Positions 1 to 6,601 are shown, counted from the first letter of the stretch. The stretch is DNA of 12,513 bases from an uncultured Collinsella sp. (GCA_905207425.1 CAJLLB010000052.1:1-12513), one strand, 5' to 3'. A program made the numbers and translations. The notes: a model not told the origin generated them from the sequence alone.

Positions 1-270
1 TGCGGGCGCAGCCGTCTCGACGGCATCCTCGTCTGCATCGGAATCGTCATCGACGGCAGTCTTCTTGGGCTTGACCGGTGCCGAAGCGGCCTCACTTACC
101 GGATCGATAATCTCGGACTGAACAACGGCCGTCATCTTTTCCTGCGTCTCGCGGAACTGACGGATGGCACGGCCGATCGTGCGGCCCATCTGTGGGAGCT
201 TATCCGGGCCAAACAGCAAAAAGCCGAAGACCACGATGATCGCGAGCTCACCCTCTCCAATACCAAACAC
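1..270 (-). CDS. Twin-arginine translocase TatA/TatB family protein (3' end outside window)
   Basis: This is a component of the Tat pathway, which exports folded proteins across the cytoplasmic membrane. The visible 90 codons begin FGIGEGELAIIVVFGFLLFG after the start and continue with PDKLPQMGR. That is the family's short N-terminal membrane helix (about residues 4-21), a Gly-Pro hinge, and an amphipathic helix (about 22-48). A charged tail follows, rich in Lys then Asp/Glu, and reaches the window edge. Glu8 and the GPDKLP hinge resemble TatB, while the Phe-Gly helix end resembles TatA, so I do not choose between them. I chose the GTG at 270 because GGAGG (280-276) sits 5 nt upstream and this frame starts directly with the conserved FGIGE. 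The ATG at 274 is in another frame and stops after eight codons. No other Tat gene is visible here. Confidence 0.88.
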   Translation of the reverse strand, partial: MFGIGEGELAIIVVFGFLLFGPDKLPQMGRTIGRAIRQFRETQEKMTAVVQSEIIDPVSEAASAPVKPKKTAVDDDSDADEDAVETAAPA

Positions 271-282
271 ACATACCTCCAA

Positions 283-302
283 GGCTCGATGTGAGTCGAG
301 CC
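283..302 (-). promoter_or_regulatory. Stem-loop next to the Tat gene ribosome site
   Basis: On the minus strand GGCTCGA and TCGAGCC form a perfect 7-bp stem with a 6-nt loop. The stem ends 2 nt before the GGAGG that serves the GTG start at 270. Such a position could influence ribosome access or mRNA stability. The hairpin is seen directly, but any regulatory role is inference. Confidence 0.4.
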
Positions 303-345
303 CGCACCGCGCCATTCGGCCGGAACTCGTCTATTCATTCGGTCA

Positions 346-351
346 AGTATA
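346..351 (-). promoter_or_regulatory. Candidate -10 box for the Tat gene
   Basis: TATACT on the minus strand is a 5/6 match to the sigma70 -10 consensus and lies about 75 nt before the GTG start. The -35 region is weak. A 6-bp hairpin, CGGACG/CGTCCG, lies just upstream of the box. The same TATACTT string occurs before the aminotransferase gene. I see no U-tract terminator between the STAS stop at 424 and this box. Confidence 0.35.
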
Positions 352-423
352 GCGCCCGGACGCCAAAACGTCCGAGCGCATCACAAACATATGCCAAACG
401 GCACGCCCTTTTGGGAGCAAAGA

Positions 424-738
424 TTATGCAGCGGTGATCGAAATCTCCTGGTCGACACCCAACAGCTGGACCACGCGCATCACCGGGGGCTGCACATTGG
501 TGCAGCTAAAGCGCTTGCCGTGGTCGACCGCGTGGTGCGCGGCGCCCACGAGCACGCCAATGCCCGTCGAATCGATGTAGCTCACCTGGGCAAAATCGAG
601 CTCAACGGCCTCAGTGGGCTGCTCGAGCGCCAGGTCGATGGCATTACGCAGGCTATCGGCGTTAGAGATATCGATCTCGCCGGTTACCTTAATGGTGTAG
701 AGCTCTGGCGTGGGGTTGGTGGAAATACCCAAATCCAT
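424..738 (-). CDS. STAS-domain anti-anti-sigma factor-like protein (SpoIIAA/RsbV type)
   Basis: This 104-residue protein is a single STAS domain, the usual length for stand-alone anti-anti-sigma factors. Family members bind an anti-sigma/serine kinase when dephosphorylated and so free a sigma factor. The N-terminal half has the expected beta strands (LYTIKVTGEIDISNAD, about 13-28). The signature YIDSTGIGVLVG at 54-65 contains the Ser57/Thr58 pair, the site class phosphorylated in SpoIIAA and RsbV. ATG 738 is preceded by AAGGAG with 7-nt spacing. It lies 51 nt after the aminotransferase stop on the same strand with no terminator between, so co-transcription is likely. No anti-sigma kinase, sigma factor or phosphatase is visible in the window, so partner and pathway are unknown. 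A role in polarity or transport regulation, as in some STAS proteins, cannot be excluded. Confidence 0.85.
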   Translation of the reverse strand: MDLGISTNPTPELYTIKVTGEIDISNADSLRNAIDLALEQPTEAVELDFAQVSYIDSTGIGVLVGAAHHAVDHGKRFSCTNVQPPVMRVVQLLGVDQEISITAA

Positions 739-789
739 GTATACGCTCCTTTACGTATCGAAAGTGCGGATAGTACTGGAAGCCGCGCG

Positions 790-2094
790 TTAGGCGCGCT
801 CGGCACGCGCAAGCTCGGCAGCGACGAGCTTGACGGCCAGCACCAGCACATCGAGCGCGGCCTCCAGGTCCTCGACCGTGGGATAGCTCGGCGCGATGCG
901 GATGTTGGTATCGCGCGGATCCTTGCCATAGGGCCAGGTAGCACCGGCCGGCGTGAGCTTAACGCCCAGGTCGGCGCACAGCGCGGCGACCTTTTGGGCC
1001 GAGCCCTCGGGACCATCGAAGCTTACAAAGTAGCCGCCGCGGGGATGCGTCCAGGTGGCGCAGCCCGTGCCGCCCAGGCCCTCGGTGAGCTTGCGCTCAA
1101 CGGCCTCAAAGCGCGGACGCAAAAACTCGGCATGCTTTTTCATGTGCTCCTTGACCGCCTCGATGGTGGGAAGGAAGCGCACGTGACGCAGCTGGTTGAG
1201 CTTGTCGGCGCTGATGAGGCCGGCCTTCAGGCGCTTGGAGAACTCGGCGATGACCGCGGGGCTCGCACCGATAAAGCCGATACCGGCGCCCGGGAAGGTG
1301 ATCTTGGACGTCGAGGCAAATGCCACCACGCGGTCCTCGGTGCCCGCCGCGCGAGCGAGGTCAAAGATGTTTGCGAGCTCGTCGGTCTCGTCGTACAGGT
1401 CGTGCACGCAGTAGGCGTTGTCCCAGAAGATGCGGAAATCGGGTGCGGCCGTGGGCATCTCAACCAGGCGGCGCACAGTGTCCTCGCTAAAGGTGATGCC
1501 CGTGGGGTTGGAATACTTGGGCACGCACCAGATGCCCTTGATGGAATCGTCGGCGGCGACGAGGCGCTCGACCTCGTCCATGTCGGGGCCGTTGTCGGTC
1601 ATCGCGACGGGGACGTTCTCGATACCCAGATCGGCGGTGATGCCAAAGTGGCGGTCGTAGCCGGGAACAGGGCACAGAAACTTGACCTTCTTGCCGTCGT
1701 GCGCTGCCTCGTAAGCCTCCCAGGGCTCGTTGCCGCACGAGCCGCAACGCCAGAACATACCGGCGATATCGTGCTCGATCAGCAGGCTCGACGAACCCAG
1801 CACGAGCGTCTGCTCGGCGGGGCAACCCAGGAACTCCCCCGCTAGCTTGCGTGCCGAGGGAATGCCATCAAAGCAGCCGTAGTTGGAACAGTCGACGTTG
1901 CCGTCGTGCAGATCGGCATCGGCATTGAGGATATCGAGCATGGGTCGAGAGATGTCCACCTGGGAGGGCGACGGCTTGCCGCGGGCCATGTCGAGCGCCA
2001 GGCCCTTGGCCTTGACCTCGGCGACCTCGGCCTTGAGCGCCTCGATGGCGGCATCGAGTTCGGTGGTTTCCATCTTCTGGTAGATCGTCTGCAT
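790..2094 (-). CDS. Class Ie PLP-dependent aspartate aminotransferase
   Basis: This 434-residue fold-type I aminotransferase most resembles the subgroup Ie aspartate aminotransferases (the actinobacterial AspT type), which are related to MocR aminotransferase domains. They interconvert aspartate and 2-oxoglutarate with oxaloacetate and glutamate in the cytosol. Visible PLP-site residues are Asn196 in KYSNPTGI, Asp225 and Tyr228 in FWDNAYCVHD, the Schiff-base Lys264 in STSKITFPGAGIGF, and the carboxylate-binding Arg399 in NIRIAPS. The N-terminal MARGKPSPSQVD and DGIPSARKLAGE motifs are also typical of this subgroup. ATG 2094 has GAAAGG upstream with 8-nt spacing. Family assignment is firm. Aspartate specificity is inferred from the subgroup, and other amino acids could be substrates. 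It probably heads a two-gene unit with the downstream STAS gene. Confidence 0.9.
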   Translation of the reverse strand: MQTIYQKMETTELDAAIEALKAEVAEVKAKGLALDMARGKPSPSQVDISRPMLDILNADADLHDGNVDCSNYGCFDGIPSARKLAGEFLGCPAEQTLVLGSSSLLIEHDIAGMFWRCGSCGNEPWEAYEAAHDGKKVKFLCPVPGYDRHFGITADLGIENVPVAMTDNGPDMDEVERLVAADDSIKGIWCVPKYSNPTGITFSEDTVRRLVEMPTAAPDFRIFWDNAYCVHDLYDETDELANIFDLARAAGTEDRVVAFASTSKITFPGAGIGFIGASPAVIAEFSKRLKAGLISADKLNQLRHVRFLPTIEAVKEHMKKHAEFLRPRFEAVERKLTEGLGGTGCATWTHPRGGYFVSFDGPEGSAQKVAALCADLGVKLTPAGATWPYGKDPRDTNIRIAPSYPTVEDLEAALDVLVLAVKLVAAELARAERA

Positions 2095-2135
2095 GGGTGC
2101 GACCTTTCGCGAAGCGGGACGTTGCAGTTCGTCTA

Positions 2136-2141
2136 AGTATA
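2136..2141 (-). promoter_or_regulatory. Candidate -10 box for the aminotransferase gene
   Basis: TATACT on the minus strand (5/6 to consensus) lies about 42 nt before the ATG at 2094, in the 149-nt gap between two divergent genes. No good -35 hexamer sits at 16-18 nt, so this is tentative. I see no convincing plus-strand promoter in the same gap. Confidence 0.35.
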
Positions 2142-2243
2142 GACCGCCACCGCCGCAACGGTATGAAGCCGTGATAGATTAAGTCCATCGCAATAAATTA
2201 CGAATCGCCGCGCATGCCGGTGTGGGGCGCCCAAGGAGGCACT

Positions 2244-2498
2244 ATGGAGTACGGATCGTTCCAGGCCGAGGAATTCGGCGACCTGCAGCGCCTGGTCGAC
2301 GGACTGTTTTATGACCGCCGCGCCATCGACCGCCTGGATCTCATCGTGCAGGCCGAGATCTTGGACCTCGCGCCCGACCTCATGGAAATCGTCAACCTTT
2401 TGCCGCCCGGCTACTACGACCGCCAATCGCTTTGCGACCAGCTCAACTCCGCCTTGGCCGCCCACGGCTGGGGCGCCGTCTACGGCACCGTGGAATAA
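2244..2498 (+). CDS. Small conserved-looking protein of unknown function (84 aa)
   Basis: I do not recognise this family. ATG 2244 has a very strong AAGGAGG (2233-2239) with 4-nt spacing, a better start than the in-frame ATG at 2214. The 84-residue product is acidic, has no signal peptide or membrane segment, and looks mainly alpha-helical. Its blocks include EEFGDLQRLVDGLF, RRAIDRLDLIVQAE and NLLPPGYYDRQSLCDQL. The middle block fits an amphipathic helix, and the tail ends in a Gly/Tyr-rich stretch. Codon use (GCC, CTC, GAC, CGC) matches the neighbours, which supports a real gene. It is divergent from the aminotransferase gene. No terminator is seen until the hairpin at 2744, so its mRNA may have a 3' UTR of about 280 nt. 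Confidence 0.75.
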   Translation: MEYGSFQAEEFGDLQRLVDGLFYDRRAIDRLDLIVQAEILDLAPDLMEIVNLLPPGYYDRQSLCDQLNSALAAHGWGAVYGTVE

Positions 2499-2577
2499 GC
2501 CTCGAGGCCGGCATTTGGCCCGTTTCCCGACCCTGGCGAGGCTTGTTTTAGGGCTTGTGGCCAAAAAAGGGCAAATA

Positions 2578-2765
2578 TGAGTACTGTCACCTTTTTAGTA
2601 GCAGCGTTTCTTGGTCGAAATCGGCAAAACTCGACTTGAAACTCCCTAATCACCGTCAGCTAGCGCCAAATTGGAAGTCGATGGTCACTCATTAGCGTAC
2701 AGTTCTTATAAATTTGTTCATTATTTTCCGCACCTAAAATGATACGCCGTTTGTGACAGTACTCA
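2578..2765. repeat. 188-bp unit bounded by 13-bp perfect inverted repeats
   Basis: TGAGTACTGTCAC at 2578-2590 recurs as its exact reverse complement GTGACAGTACTCA at 2753-2765, with 162 AT-rich nucleotides between. The right copy spans the loop and inner stem of the terminator hairpin at 2744-2780. The two pairings are therefore mutually exclusive in RNA. No clear target-site duplication flanks the unit, and there is no internal gene. It could be a MITE-like or other interspersed repeat, a structured 3' UTR, or a small RNA. The repeat is seen directly, but its nature is open. Confidence 0.6.
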
Positions 2766-2780
2766 CAAACGGCGTTTTTT
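2744..2780 (+). terminator. Strong intrinsic terminator
   Basis: ACGCCGTTTGTGA (2744-2756), a 6-nt loop CAGTAC, and the perfect complement at 2763-2775 are followed by a T run to 2780 on the plus strand. This would end the transcript of the 84-aa gene. On the minus strand the same stem is followed by ATCATTTTAGG, so it could act weakly as the nhaA terminator too. Confidence 0.85.
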
Positions 2781-2870
2781 GACCACGGGGGTATCTGGCA
2801 GGGGGCCAGTAGCGCTCGGATCCGAGTTTCGAACGCATCCAAACCGGTTCTGGTGTCTTTTTTCGAGCTT

Positions 2871-4229
2871 TTACTCGTTCTTGGGCGCAGGGTGCTTGCA
2901 GACCACACTCATATAGATCATGCCAAGCACGGCCGCGGTGACAGAGCCGGCGAGAATAGCGGCCTTGGCAGCCAGGACCTCGAACTGGGCCGTCGGGAAA
3001 GCGAGGCCGCTGATGAGGATCGACATCGTAAAGCCGATGCCGCCCAGAATGCCCACACCGGCAATCATGTGCCAGTTGACGTTGCGCGGCAACTGGCAAG
3101 CCTTGAGCTTGACCAGGGTAAATGTCATGCCAAAAATACCAATCGGCTTGCCCAGCAGCATGCCAAAGTACACGCCGAGCGTCACCGGGTCGGTGAGCAG
3201 TGTGCTCATGTCCACGCCCACCAGGCGAACCTGTGCGTTCACGAACGCAAAGATCGGCAGAATCACAAAGTTGACCGGCGTGGAGATCAGACGCTCCATG
3301 CGGATAAGCGGCGGGGTTACGCGGTGCATGACGCGCTCGACCTTGGTGGTCGAGACGGTAAAGTCATGCTGGCCCAGGATGTGTGCCTCGTCGTCGTAGC
3401 GGTCATCAAGCAGCGGCAGGCACTCGCCCAACCAATCGGTGAGGCTATCGAGCTTGACGCCGCACTTAGCCGGGATGGTAAAGGCCAAGATAACGCCAGC
3501 AAGCGTGGCGTGCACGCCGCTCTTGAACATACAGAACCACAACAGCAGACCCAGTACCGAATACGGGGCAAGGCGGTAATGCTGCGTCTTGTTGAGCCAC
3601 ACGAGCGCGCAGGTCACAAGCGCGGCGGCGCCCAACCAAAACGGATTGGGGCTCTGACCGTAAAAGATGGCGATGGCGGCGATGGAGATGAGGTCGTCGG
3701 CGATGGCGAGCGTCGAGAAGAACACGCGCACGCCGTTGGGAACGCGATTGCCCAAAAGCGATAGCACGCCCAGCGCAAAGGCAATATCGGTTGCCATGGG
3801 GATGGCCCAACCGTTGCGGGCGCCGGCATGGTTGAAGATCAGGTAGATACAGGCGGGAACGACGACGCCGCCCACGGCCGCCAGCATGGGAAGCATGGCC
3901 TGACGCGGATTCTTGAGCTCGCCGACCGTCATCTCGTACTTAAGCTCAATGCCCACCAACAAAAAGAAAATCGCCATGAGGAAGTCGTTGACGAAAAGCT
4001 CAACGGTGAGACCGGCCGTAAGGTTGCCCAGACCCACATACAGCGGGGTCTCCAAAAAGTGATGGATGGCCTCGTAGGCATCGGTATTGGCACAAATGAC
4101 GGCGGCGATGGCGGCGAAGACCATGACAGCGGCGGAAATCGTGCCGTTCTCGGTGATGCGCTCCCAAATGTCGTGGCGCTCAAAACGCTTGCGCTCACGA
4201 ACGTTGAACAGCTGCTCAGTTGCTGCCAT
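2871..4229 (-). CDS. nhaA: Na+/H+ antiporter NhaA
   Basis: This inner-membrane antiporter exchanges cytoplasmic Na+ (or Li+) for external H+ and supports salt and pH homeostasis. The 452-residue protein has a charged N-terminal tail of about 30 residues, then about twelve hydrophobic segments. The ion-binding aspartates are visible as Asp178-Asp179 in LAIADDLISI, equivalent to the E. coli Asp163/Asp164 pair. Asp148 in ATDIAFALGVLSLLG matches E. coli Asp133. The conserved LLGKPIGIF and GGIGFTMSILI segments near the C-terminus are also present. Length is slightly above the roughly 390 residues of E. coli NhaA because of the N-terminal tail and loops. ATG 4229 follows AAGGAG with 6-nt spacing. 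The gene stands alone between the ppaC terminator and a convergent region, and its leader contains two hairpins. Confidence 0.96.
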   Translation of the reverse strand: MAATEQLFNVRERKRFERHDIWERITENGTISAAVMVFAAIAAVICANTDAYEAIHHFLETPLYVGLGNLTAGLTVELFVNDFLMAIFFLLVGIELKYEMTVGELKNPRQAMLPMLAAVGGVVVPACIYLIFNHAGARNGWAIPMATDIAFALGVLSLLGNRVPNGVRVFFSTLAIADDLISIAAIAIFYGQSPNPFWLGAAALVTCALVWLNKTQHYRLAPYSVLGLLLWFCMFKSGVHATLAGVILAFTIPAKCGVKLDSLTDWLGECLPLLDDRYDDEAHILGQHDFTVSTTKVERVMHRVTPPLIRMERLISTPVNFVILPIFAFVNAQVRLVGVDMSTLLTDPVTLGVYFGMLLGKPIGIFGMTFTLVKLKACQLPRNVNWHMIAGVGILGGIGFTMSILISGLAFPTAQFEVLAAKAAILAGSVTAAVLGMIYMSVVCKHPAPKNE

Positions 4230-4243
4230 GGGCGGCTCCTTTC

Positions 4244-4259
4244 ACGGGATGGTTCCCGT
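4244..4259 (-). promoter_or_regulatory. nhaA: Hairpin abutting the nhaA ribosome site
   Basis: ACGGGA and TCCCGT form a perfect 6-bp stem with a 4-nt loop. The stem ends a few nucleotides before AAGGAG of nhaA. It is close enough to affect translation initiation, but a role is inference. Confidence 0.4.
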
Positions 4260-4262
4260 CTT

Positions 4263-4294
4263 AAAAAAGCACGGCCCGCCCAAGTGGCGGCGCC
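4263..4294 (-). terminator. nhaA: Terminator-like hairpin in the nhaA leader
   Basis: On the minus strand CCGCC (4290-4286), loop ACTTG and GGCGG (4280-4276) form a stem. It is extended by GGC/GCC with one bulged G. GTGC and then six T residues (4268-4263) follow. It lies about 35 nt before the nhaA ATG and about 140 nt beyond the real ppaC terminator. A leader attenuator for nhaA is more likely than a second ppaC terminator. The T run begins 4 nt after the stem, which weakens the call. Confidence 0.45.
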
Positions 4295-4437
4295 GCGCTC
4301 TAACGTATTACGCTTGCATCTAGCCTACCCTGCACGATAAGCACGTAGGCGCGGCCGAAAAGCGGAACCACAGGTTGAACATTATTTGCTCAACGGCACG
4401 GGCACGCCTGTCCAAGAGACGACGCGGCGACGTGCAC

Positions 4438-4477
4438 AAAAAACGACCGGAGCGCGGGGCGTCCGCGATCCGGTCGT
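4438..4477 (-). terminator. Intrinsic terminator of ppaC
   Basis: Minus-strand ACGACCGGA (4477-4469), a 17-nt GC-rich loop that can pair further, TCCGGTCGT (4451-4443) and a run of six T residues. It begins 20 nt after the ppaC stop codon. Confidence 0.85.
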
Positions 4478-4496
4478 GGCGTTCGGTCAACTAAAC

Positions 4497-5420
4497 CTAG
4501 CAGGCAGCCATGATGGGGGCAGCGACCTGCTTCTTACGGGAGAGGACGCCCGGCATCCAGACGCCGTCGTGCTCGTCGGCAATGCCCAGGCCCTTCTGAG
4601 CAGCCTCGGTCTCGCCCTCGAACAGGACCTGCGAGCCCTCCTCCATGATGTCAGTGATGCACAGGACAATGCCGTCGGCACCCTTCTCGGCGGCGTAGGC
4701 ACGCATGGCCTCGCGAATCTCGTCGATCATGCCGAGTGCGCGGGTCTTGTCGACGGTCTCGTACTGGCCGATGAGCAGCTTCTTGCCGGCGGGCTCGAAC
4801 ATCTTGATGTCGTTGCCGACCATCTCGGCTGCGGTGAAGGAGCCGGACGGACGGGTAAGGAAGACCTCCATGCCAAACTTGACCGGGTCGACGCCCACCT
4901 GCTCGCCGAGCTTGGCGGCGACGGCGCGGTCGACATCGGTGGTGGTGGGGCTCTTGAGCATGAGCGTGTCGGTCATCATGGCCGAGAGCAGCAGCTTGGC
5001 CTGGACGTCGGAAAGCTCAACGCCGAGCACGCCGGCGAGCTTGGTGACGATGGTGCAGCTGGAGCCCCAGGGCAGGCAGATGTAGTGCAGCGGGCCGGCG
5101 GTCTCGAAGTCGCCGATGCGGTGATGATCGACAACGCCAAAGACCGTGGCGTCCTTAAGGCCAGCGACGGACTGGGCAGACTCGTTGTGGTCGGTGAGGA
5201 CGACGAGCTGACCGGCCTCGACGGACTCGATCACGCGGGGCTCGGCGATGCCGGCGTCGGCGAGCAGCTTGGCGGACTCGGCCGGAAGCTGACCAAGGGC
5301 GCAGGCCTCGTAGGTGTTGCCGGCATACTCAACCTGGTTGAGCAGCTGGGACAGGACGACGGCGCTCATGATGGCGTCGTTATCGGGGTTCTGGTGACCA
5401 AAGACAAGAACGTTTGCCAT
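4497..5420 (-). CDS. ppaC: Manganese-dependent inorganic pyrophosphatase (family II)
   Basis: This cytosolic enzyme hydrolyses pyrophosphate to two phosphates and pulls biosynthetic reactions forward. It belongs to the DHH phosphoesterase superfamily. The 307 residues match the usual family II length without CBS domains. Metal ligands are visible as His9, Asp13 and Asp15 in FGHQNPDNDAI, Asp77 in LTDHNE, Asp98-His99-His100 in VVDHHRIGDF, and Asp151 in MMTDT. The C-terminal substrate-binding motif SRKKQ is at 294-298. ATG 5420 follows GGAGG with 6-nt spacing. The gene is followed by its own terminator, so it is probably monocistronic. It may also receive transcription from the glucokinase gene 132 nt upstream, after which only a weak GGGGCA/TGCCCC stem is seen. 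Confidence 0.96.
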   Translation of the reverse strand: MANVLVFGHQNPDNDAIMSAVVLSQLLNQVEYAGNTYEACALGQLPAESAKLLADAGIAEPRVIESVEAGQLVVLTDHNESAQSVAGLKDATVFGVVDHHRIGDFETAGPLHYICLPWGSSCTIVTKLAGVLGVELSDVQAKLLLSAMMTDTLMLKSPTTTDVDRAVAAKLGEQVGVDPVKFGMEVFLTRPSGSFTAAEMVGNDIKMFEPAGKKLLIGQYETVDKTRALGMIDEIREAMRAYAAEKGADGIVLCITDIMEEGSQVLFEGETEAAQKGLGIADEHDGVWMPGVLSRKKQVAAPIMAAC

Positions 5421-5552
5421 GGATATCCTCCACTTGATATGTGTACTTGGACGTAGCTATGGTAGCACGCCGATGCCGAGCCTTCTGAGACGGAAGGGCC
5501 ACGGCATATTTTGGGGCAAGTGTTGGAGCGAAGTCTGCCCCCTTTGCACCAG

Positions 5553-6506
5553 CTATTTGCCGGCGGCGCGCAGAGCTACGTAGGCGGCACCGATGATGCC
5601 GGCGTCGTTTCCGAGCGAAGCGACCTCGATGGGCGTCTCGCGCGAGGCAGAGAGCGCGTAGCGCTGGAAGTACTCGCGAGCCTTGTCGAGGTAGACATCG
5701 CCCGAGGCAGACGCGCCGCCACCGATCAGGAACATCTCGGGGTCGACCACGTTGGCGATAAGCGCCAGGGCGCGGCCAAGGTAGTCGGCCATGGTGTCGG
5801 CTGCGGCCAGCGCAAGCTTGTCGCCCTCGCGGCAGGCCTGGAACACGTCCTTGGAATCGGAGGGGCCGGTGAGCTCAATGGGCTCGACGCCCGCCTTCTT
5901 GCACTCGGCAAGGTAGTTGCTCACCACGCCGGTGGCGCTGGAATACTGCTCCAGATGGCCATGGCCGCCACAGCCGCAGGTGCGCTCCTCGGCCGGGTTC
6001 AGGCACATGTGGCCAATCTCGCCGCCGGCGCCCACAACGCCCGATACCACGTCGCCGTTAACGATAACGCCGCCGCCCACGCCGGTACCGATGGTGACCA
6101 TCACCACGTTCTGCACGCCCTTGGCAGAACCGAGCCAGGCCTCGCCCATGGCAGCGGCGTTGGCATCGTTCTCATACTTAACGACCGCATCGGGGCAGTG
6201 CTTCTGAATGGCGACCCTCAGCTCGGGCAGGTTAATGGCAATGTTGGCCTTGACCTTGGCATCGCCCGACGCCGGGATGGGACACGGAACGGCCAGGCCA
6301 ATGCCCGCCACAAAGGCACGCGGAATCTGTGCCTTGGCGACCACCTGGTCGATAGCCTCGGTCACCGCGGCAAAGCCCGCAGCGTCAACGATAGGAGGCG
6401 TGGGCACGCTGGCCTTGGCAAGCAGGTTGCCGTCCTCGTCGAACAGGCCCTCCTTAACCGAAGTGCCGCCGACGTCGATGCCGATGTAGTACTGCTTAGG
6501 TTCCAT
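5553..6506 (-). CDS. ROK-family glucokinase
   Basis: This ATP-dependent sugar kinase most likely phosphorylates glucose to glucose-6-phosphate in the cytosol. The 317 residues fit ROK glucokinases. The N-terminal phosphate-binding loop is IGIDVGGTSVKEGL (8-21). The catalytic Asp114 lies in YENDANAAAMGEAWLG. The GEIGHM segment carries sugar-contacting Glu163 and His166. The zinc motif reads CGCGGHGHLEQ (177-187), with His184 where most family members have the last Cys. I chose ATG 6506 because AGGTGG lies just upstream and MEPKQYYIGIDVGG matches the family start. Reading open from 6572 would add 22 unrelated residues. The gene lies just downstream of the PTS operon terminator, so it fits as the consumer of glucose freed by the beta-glucosidase. 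N-acetylmannosamine or fructose kinase activity is less likely but possible. Confidence 0.9.
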   Translation of the reverse strand: MEPKQYYIGIDVGGTSVKEGLFDEDGNLLAKASVPTPPIVDAAGFAAVTEAIDQVVAKAQIPRAFVAGIGLAVPCPIPASGDAKVKANIAINLPELRVAIQKHCPDAVVKYENDANAAAMGEAWLGSAKGVQNVVMVTIGTGVGGGVIVNGDVVSGVVGAGGEIGHMCLNPAEERTCGCGGHGHLEQYSSATGVVSNYLAECKKAGVEPIELTGPSDSKDVFQACREGDKLALAAADTMADYLGRALALIANVVDPEMFLIGGGASASGDVYLDKAREYFQRYALSASRETPIEVASLGNDAGIIGAAYVALRAAGK

Positions 6507-6560
6507 GGGAGCCCACCTTTCTCGTTTAAACATTGCCTGTATGGTACCGCTCTCAAGGCA

Positions 6561-6601
6561 AAAACCTACCAAAAAGGGACAGGTTTGTTTTGGCAGGTTT
6601 T
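6561..6601 (-). repeat. Hairpin-forming repeat upstream of the glucokinase gene
   Basis: Two 14-nt arms (6561-6574 and 6588-6601) are complementary except at one position. That A/C mismatch on plus becomes a G-U pair in minus-strand RNA. The right arm plus loop (6576-6599) closely resembles both arms of the hairpin at 10454-10539, sharing the TTTGGC-GGTT core. In the minus direction a short U-rich stretch follows the stem, so it could act as an attenuator or weak backup terminator. Confidence 0.6.

Larger units (their letters stand above)
2499..2870. other. Gene-poor 372-nt convergent region with dense palindromes
   Basis: No protein gene is supported between the 84-aa gene and the end of nhaA. 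The stretch is noticeably AT-richer between about 2560 and 2780 than its surroundings. It holds a 13-bp inverted repeat pair, the strong plus-strand terminator, a 12-bp perfect palindrome CTCGGATCCGAG (2815-2826), the hairpin CTGGC/GCCAG (about 2795-2809), and the palindrome AACCGGTT (2842-2849). No U-tract terminator is visible right after the nhaA stop on the minus strand. Confidence 0.6.

Noticed and set aside
391..1845. 484-codon plus-strand open frame opposite the STAS and aminotransferase genes
   Set aside because: It is antisense to two clearly recognisable genes, and its translation shows no domain but is rich in Gly/Ala/Val/Asp/His, typical of a GC-rich shadow frame.
2133..2564. 143-codon minus-strand frame opposite the 84-aa gene
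   Set aside because: It lacks a ribosome site, while the opposite plus-strand gene has an optimal AAGGAGG. It reads as a shadow.
2578..2765. Insertion sequence bounded by the 13-bp inverted repeats
   Set aside because: No transposase gene and no clear target duplication. The right repeat is embedded in a terminator, so only a non-autonomous repeat or RNA element remains possible.
2660..2908. 82-codon minus-strand frame (contains AVCEYCHKRR) in the convergent gap
   Set aside because: It overlaps the nhaA 3' end on the same strand, has no ribosome site, and runs through the terminator hairpin. The Cys/His look is not enough for a zinc-finger call, so it is treated as repeat-derived non-coding sequence.
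4386..5456. 356-codon plus-strand open frame opposite ppaC
   Set aside because: Antisense to a complete family II pyrophosphatase with all metal ligands, and it lacks a ribosome site and family features.
6507..6572. 22-residue N-terminal extension of the glucokinase
   Set aside because: No homology to ROK proteins and no good ribosome site. MEPKQYYIGIDVGG with AGGTGG upstream is the better start.
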